Assembly: GCF_036320965.1 (NCBI RefSeq)
Contig: NC_092269.1
Location: 36,273,343 to 36,337,342 of the forward strand
DNA from: Panulirus ornatus
Lineage: Eukaryota > Arthropoda > Malacostraca > Decapoda > Palinuridae
Direction: 5' to 3'
Length of the DNA: 64,000 nt
Notes under the pieces: model-generated
What the model was told of the DNA's origin: nothing
Seen by the model: only the letters and a program-made list of their open reading frames with translations
The model's database searches: none
Position numbers and translations under genes: made by a program
Shown here: one piece after another, positions 63,271-64,000 of the stretch
Numbering within the stretch: position 1 is the first letter of the stretch
Layout of the letters: every line of letters starts with the position of its first letter

Positions 63271-64000
63271 TAATGGGATCCTGGATTCCTGATCTGTACG
63301 GGTGGAGACGGTGCTGATAAAGCTCGATGGTGAAGGTTTCAGTGGTTAGTGGAGTGGGGTCGGTGGAGGAGAGGGCGTGTGGGTGTTCATGTGGTATGTG
63401 GTATCCTGGCGTTGCTGCAGGAGGCGCGTCCTCAACCCGTGATGAATCTTCCTTGATGGTGGTGATGGTAGGAAGGTGACCTTCGCGTTCATGACATTGG
63501 TGATGGCGAGGGCGTCCATGTTCCCCGTTGTCGCCATCTCTTCGTACTGGCTGGCGGTACGTGATGGCGCTGAAGGCGGTCACCGTCCTCTCGAAAGACG
63601 GATTCGTGTCTTGTCGCTGTAGCAGCTTCGGCTCTTTTAATTCAGGATCCTTCAGTCGCTGCGTAATCTTGCTACCGTTAGTGGTGGCGTCGCCACACCA
63701 CCCCACCGTTGCTGTTACCGTTGCGCTGCTACTGTTGCTGCTGCTGCTGTTGCAAGGATCTTCTGTATCTTCACATGTAGCGTAGTGCGGGGGCCGGCCC
63801 TTGGTACACGATCCCACCGCCTTTGATGGCGTTGAGGAAGGCAATATGTCGAGTCAGTGGGTTGGAATCCCACATCGCTAGACAGGGAGAGGCCACCATC
63901 AAAGTATCCCAACATAATTGCTCCCGGGGAAATTGAAATGTAATCGTGTCTTGCGAATCACTTGGCTCCGGTGGCATCAGACGTGCTGAGGGTGATTGCG
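63271..64000. other. Right-end interval with an unassigned minus-strand ORF
   Basis: A 221-codon minus ORF (63844-63179) has a low-complexity T/S/P/R-rich composition, a serine/asparagine run encoded by a CTG/GCTGCT repeat near 63725-63755, and its C-terminal 30 residues lie in the 62 bp minisatellite. No domain is recognised. A coding exon is possible but not supported. Confidence 0.3.

Overview
This window is non-coding, repeat-dominated eukaryotic DNA. I found no intron-containing gene, rRNA, tRNA gene, operon or CRISPR array. The mix of very long, pure (GA/CT)n, (TA)n and (CA/GT)n arrays, tRNA-derived SINEs with (CA)n tails and an APE/RT non-LTR retrotransposon suggests an arthropod, most likely a decapod crustacean. 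That assignment is inference from repeat style, not from a diagnostic gene. About 70 microsatellite arrays longer than about 30 bp are present, together with some 18 unrelated minisatellite families.

Layout. 1-2301: a minus-strand non-LTR retrotransposon whose ORF (endonuclease then reverse transcriptase) is open for 748 codons and leaves the left edge just after the FADD catalytic motif. 2302-22330: microsatellite-rich sequence with SINE copies, two inverted copies of a hairpin-forming short element (4584-4724 and 5483-5635), and several degenerate minisatellites. 22666-33545: a 10.9 kb satellite of 241 complete monomers plus a partial one. Every monomer is 45 bp except six of 44 bp, and monomers come in two states that differ by two linked substitutions. 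33546-37450: dense microsatellites. 37460-38668: a 39 bp minisatellite with a dimeric higher-order section. 38700-50100: more microsatellites, a 25 bp palindromic minisatellite (41820-42041), CTT and ATT trinucleotide blocks, and a dispersed repeat family. 50147-59330: (TA)n arrays repeatedly joined to copies of a roughly 155 bp element. 59330-64000: a SINE, then mostly single-copy sequence ending in a 62 bp minisatellite.

How the parts relate. Several unrelated interspersed families have an end lying exactly on a (TA)n tract: the retrotransposon 5' end, both ends of the hairpin element, and the 3' end of the 155 bp family. Either (TA)n tracts are preferred landing sites or the elements carry and seed them. 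Only the retrotransposon ORF looks protein-coding. The long open frames over the 45 bp and 39 bp arrays follow from unit lengths divisible by three.

Limits. All calls come from reading the sequence by eye. Array boundaries are good to a few bases. Copy counts of degenerate repeats are approximate.
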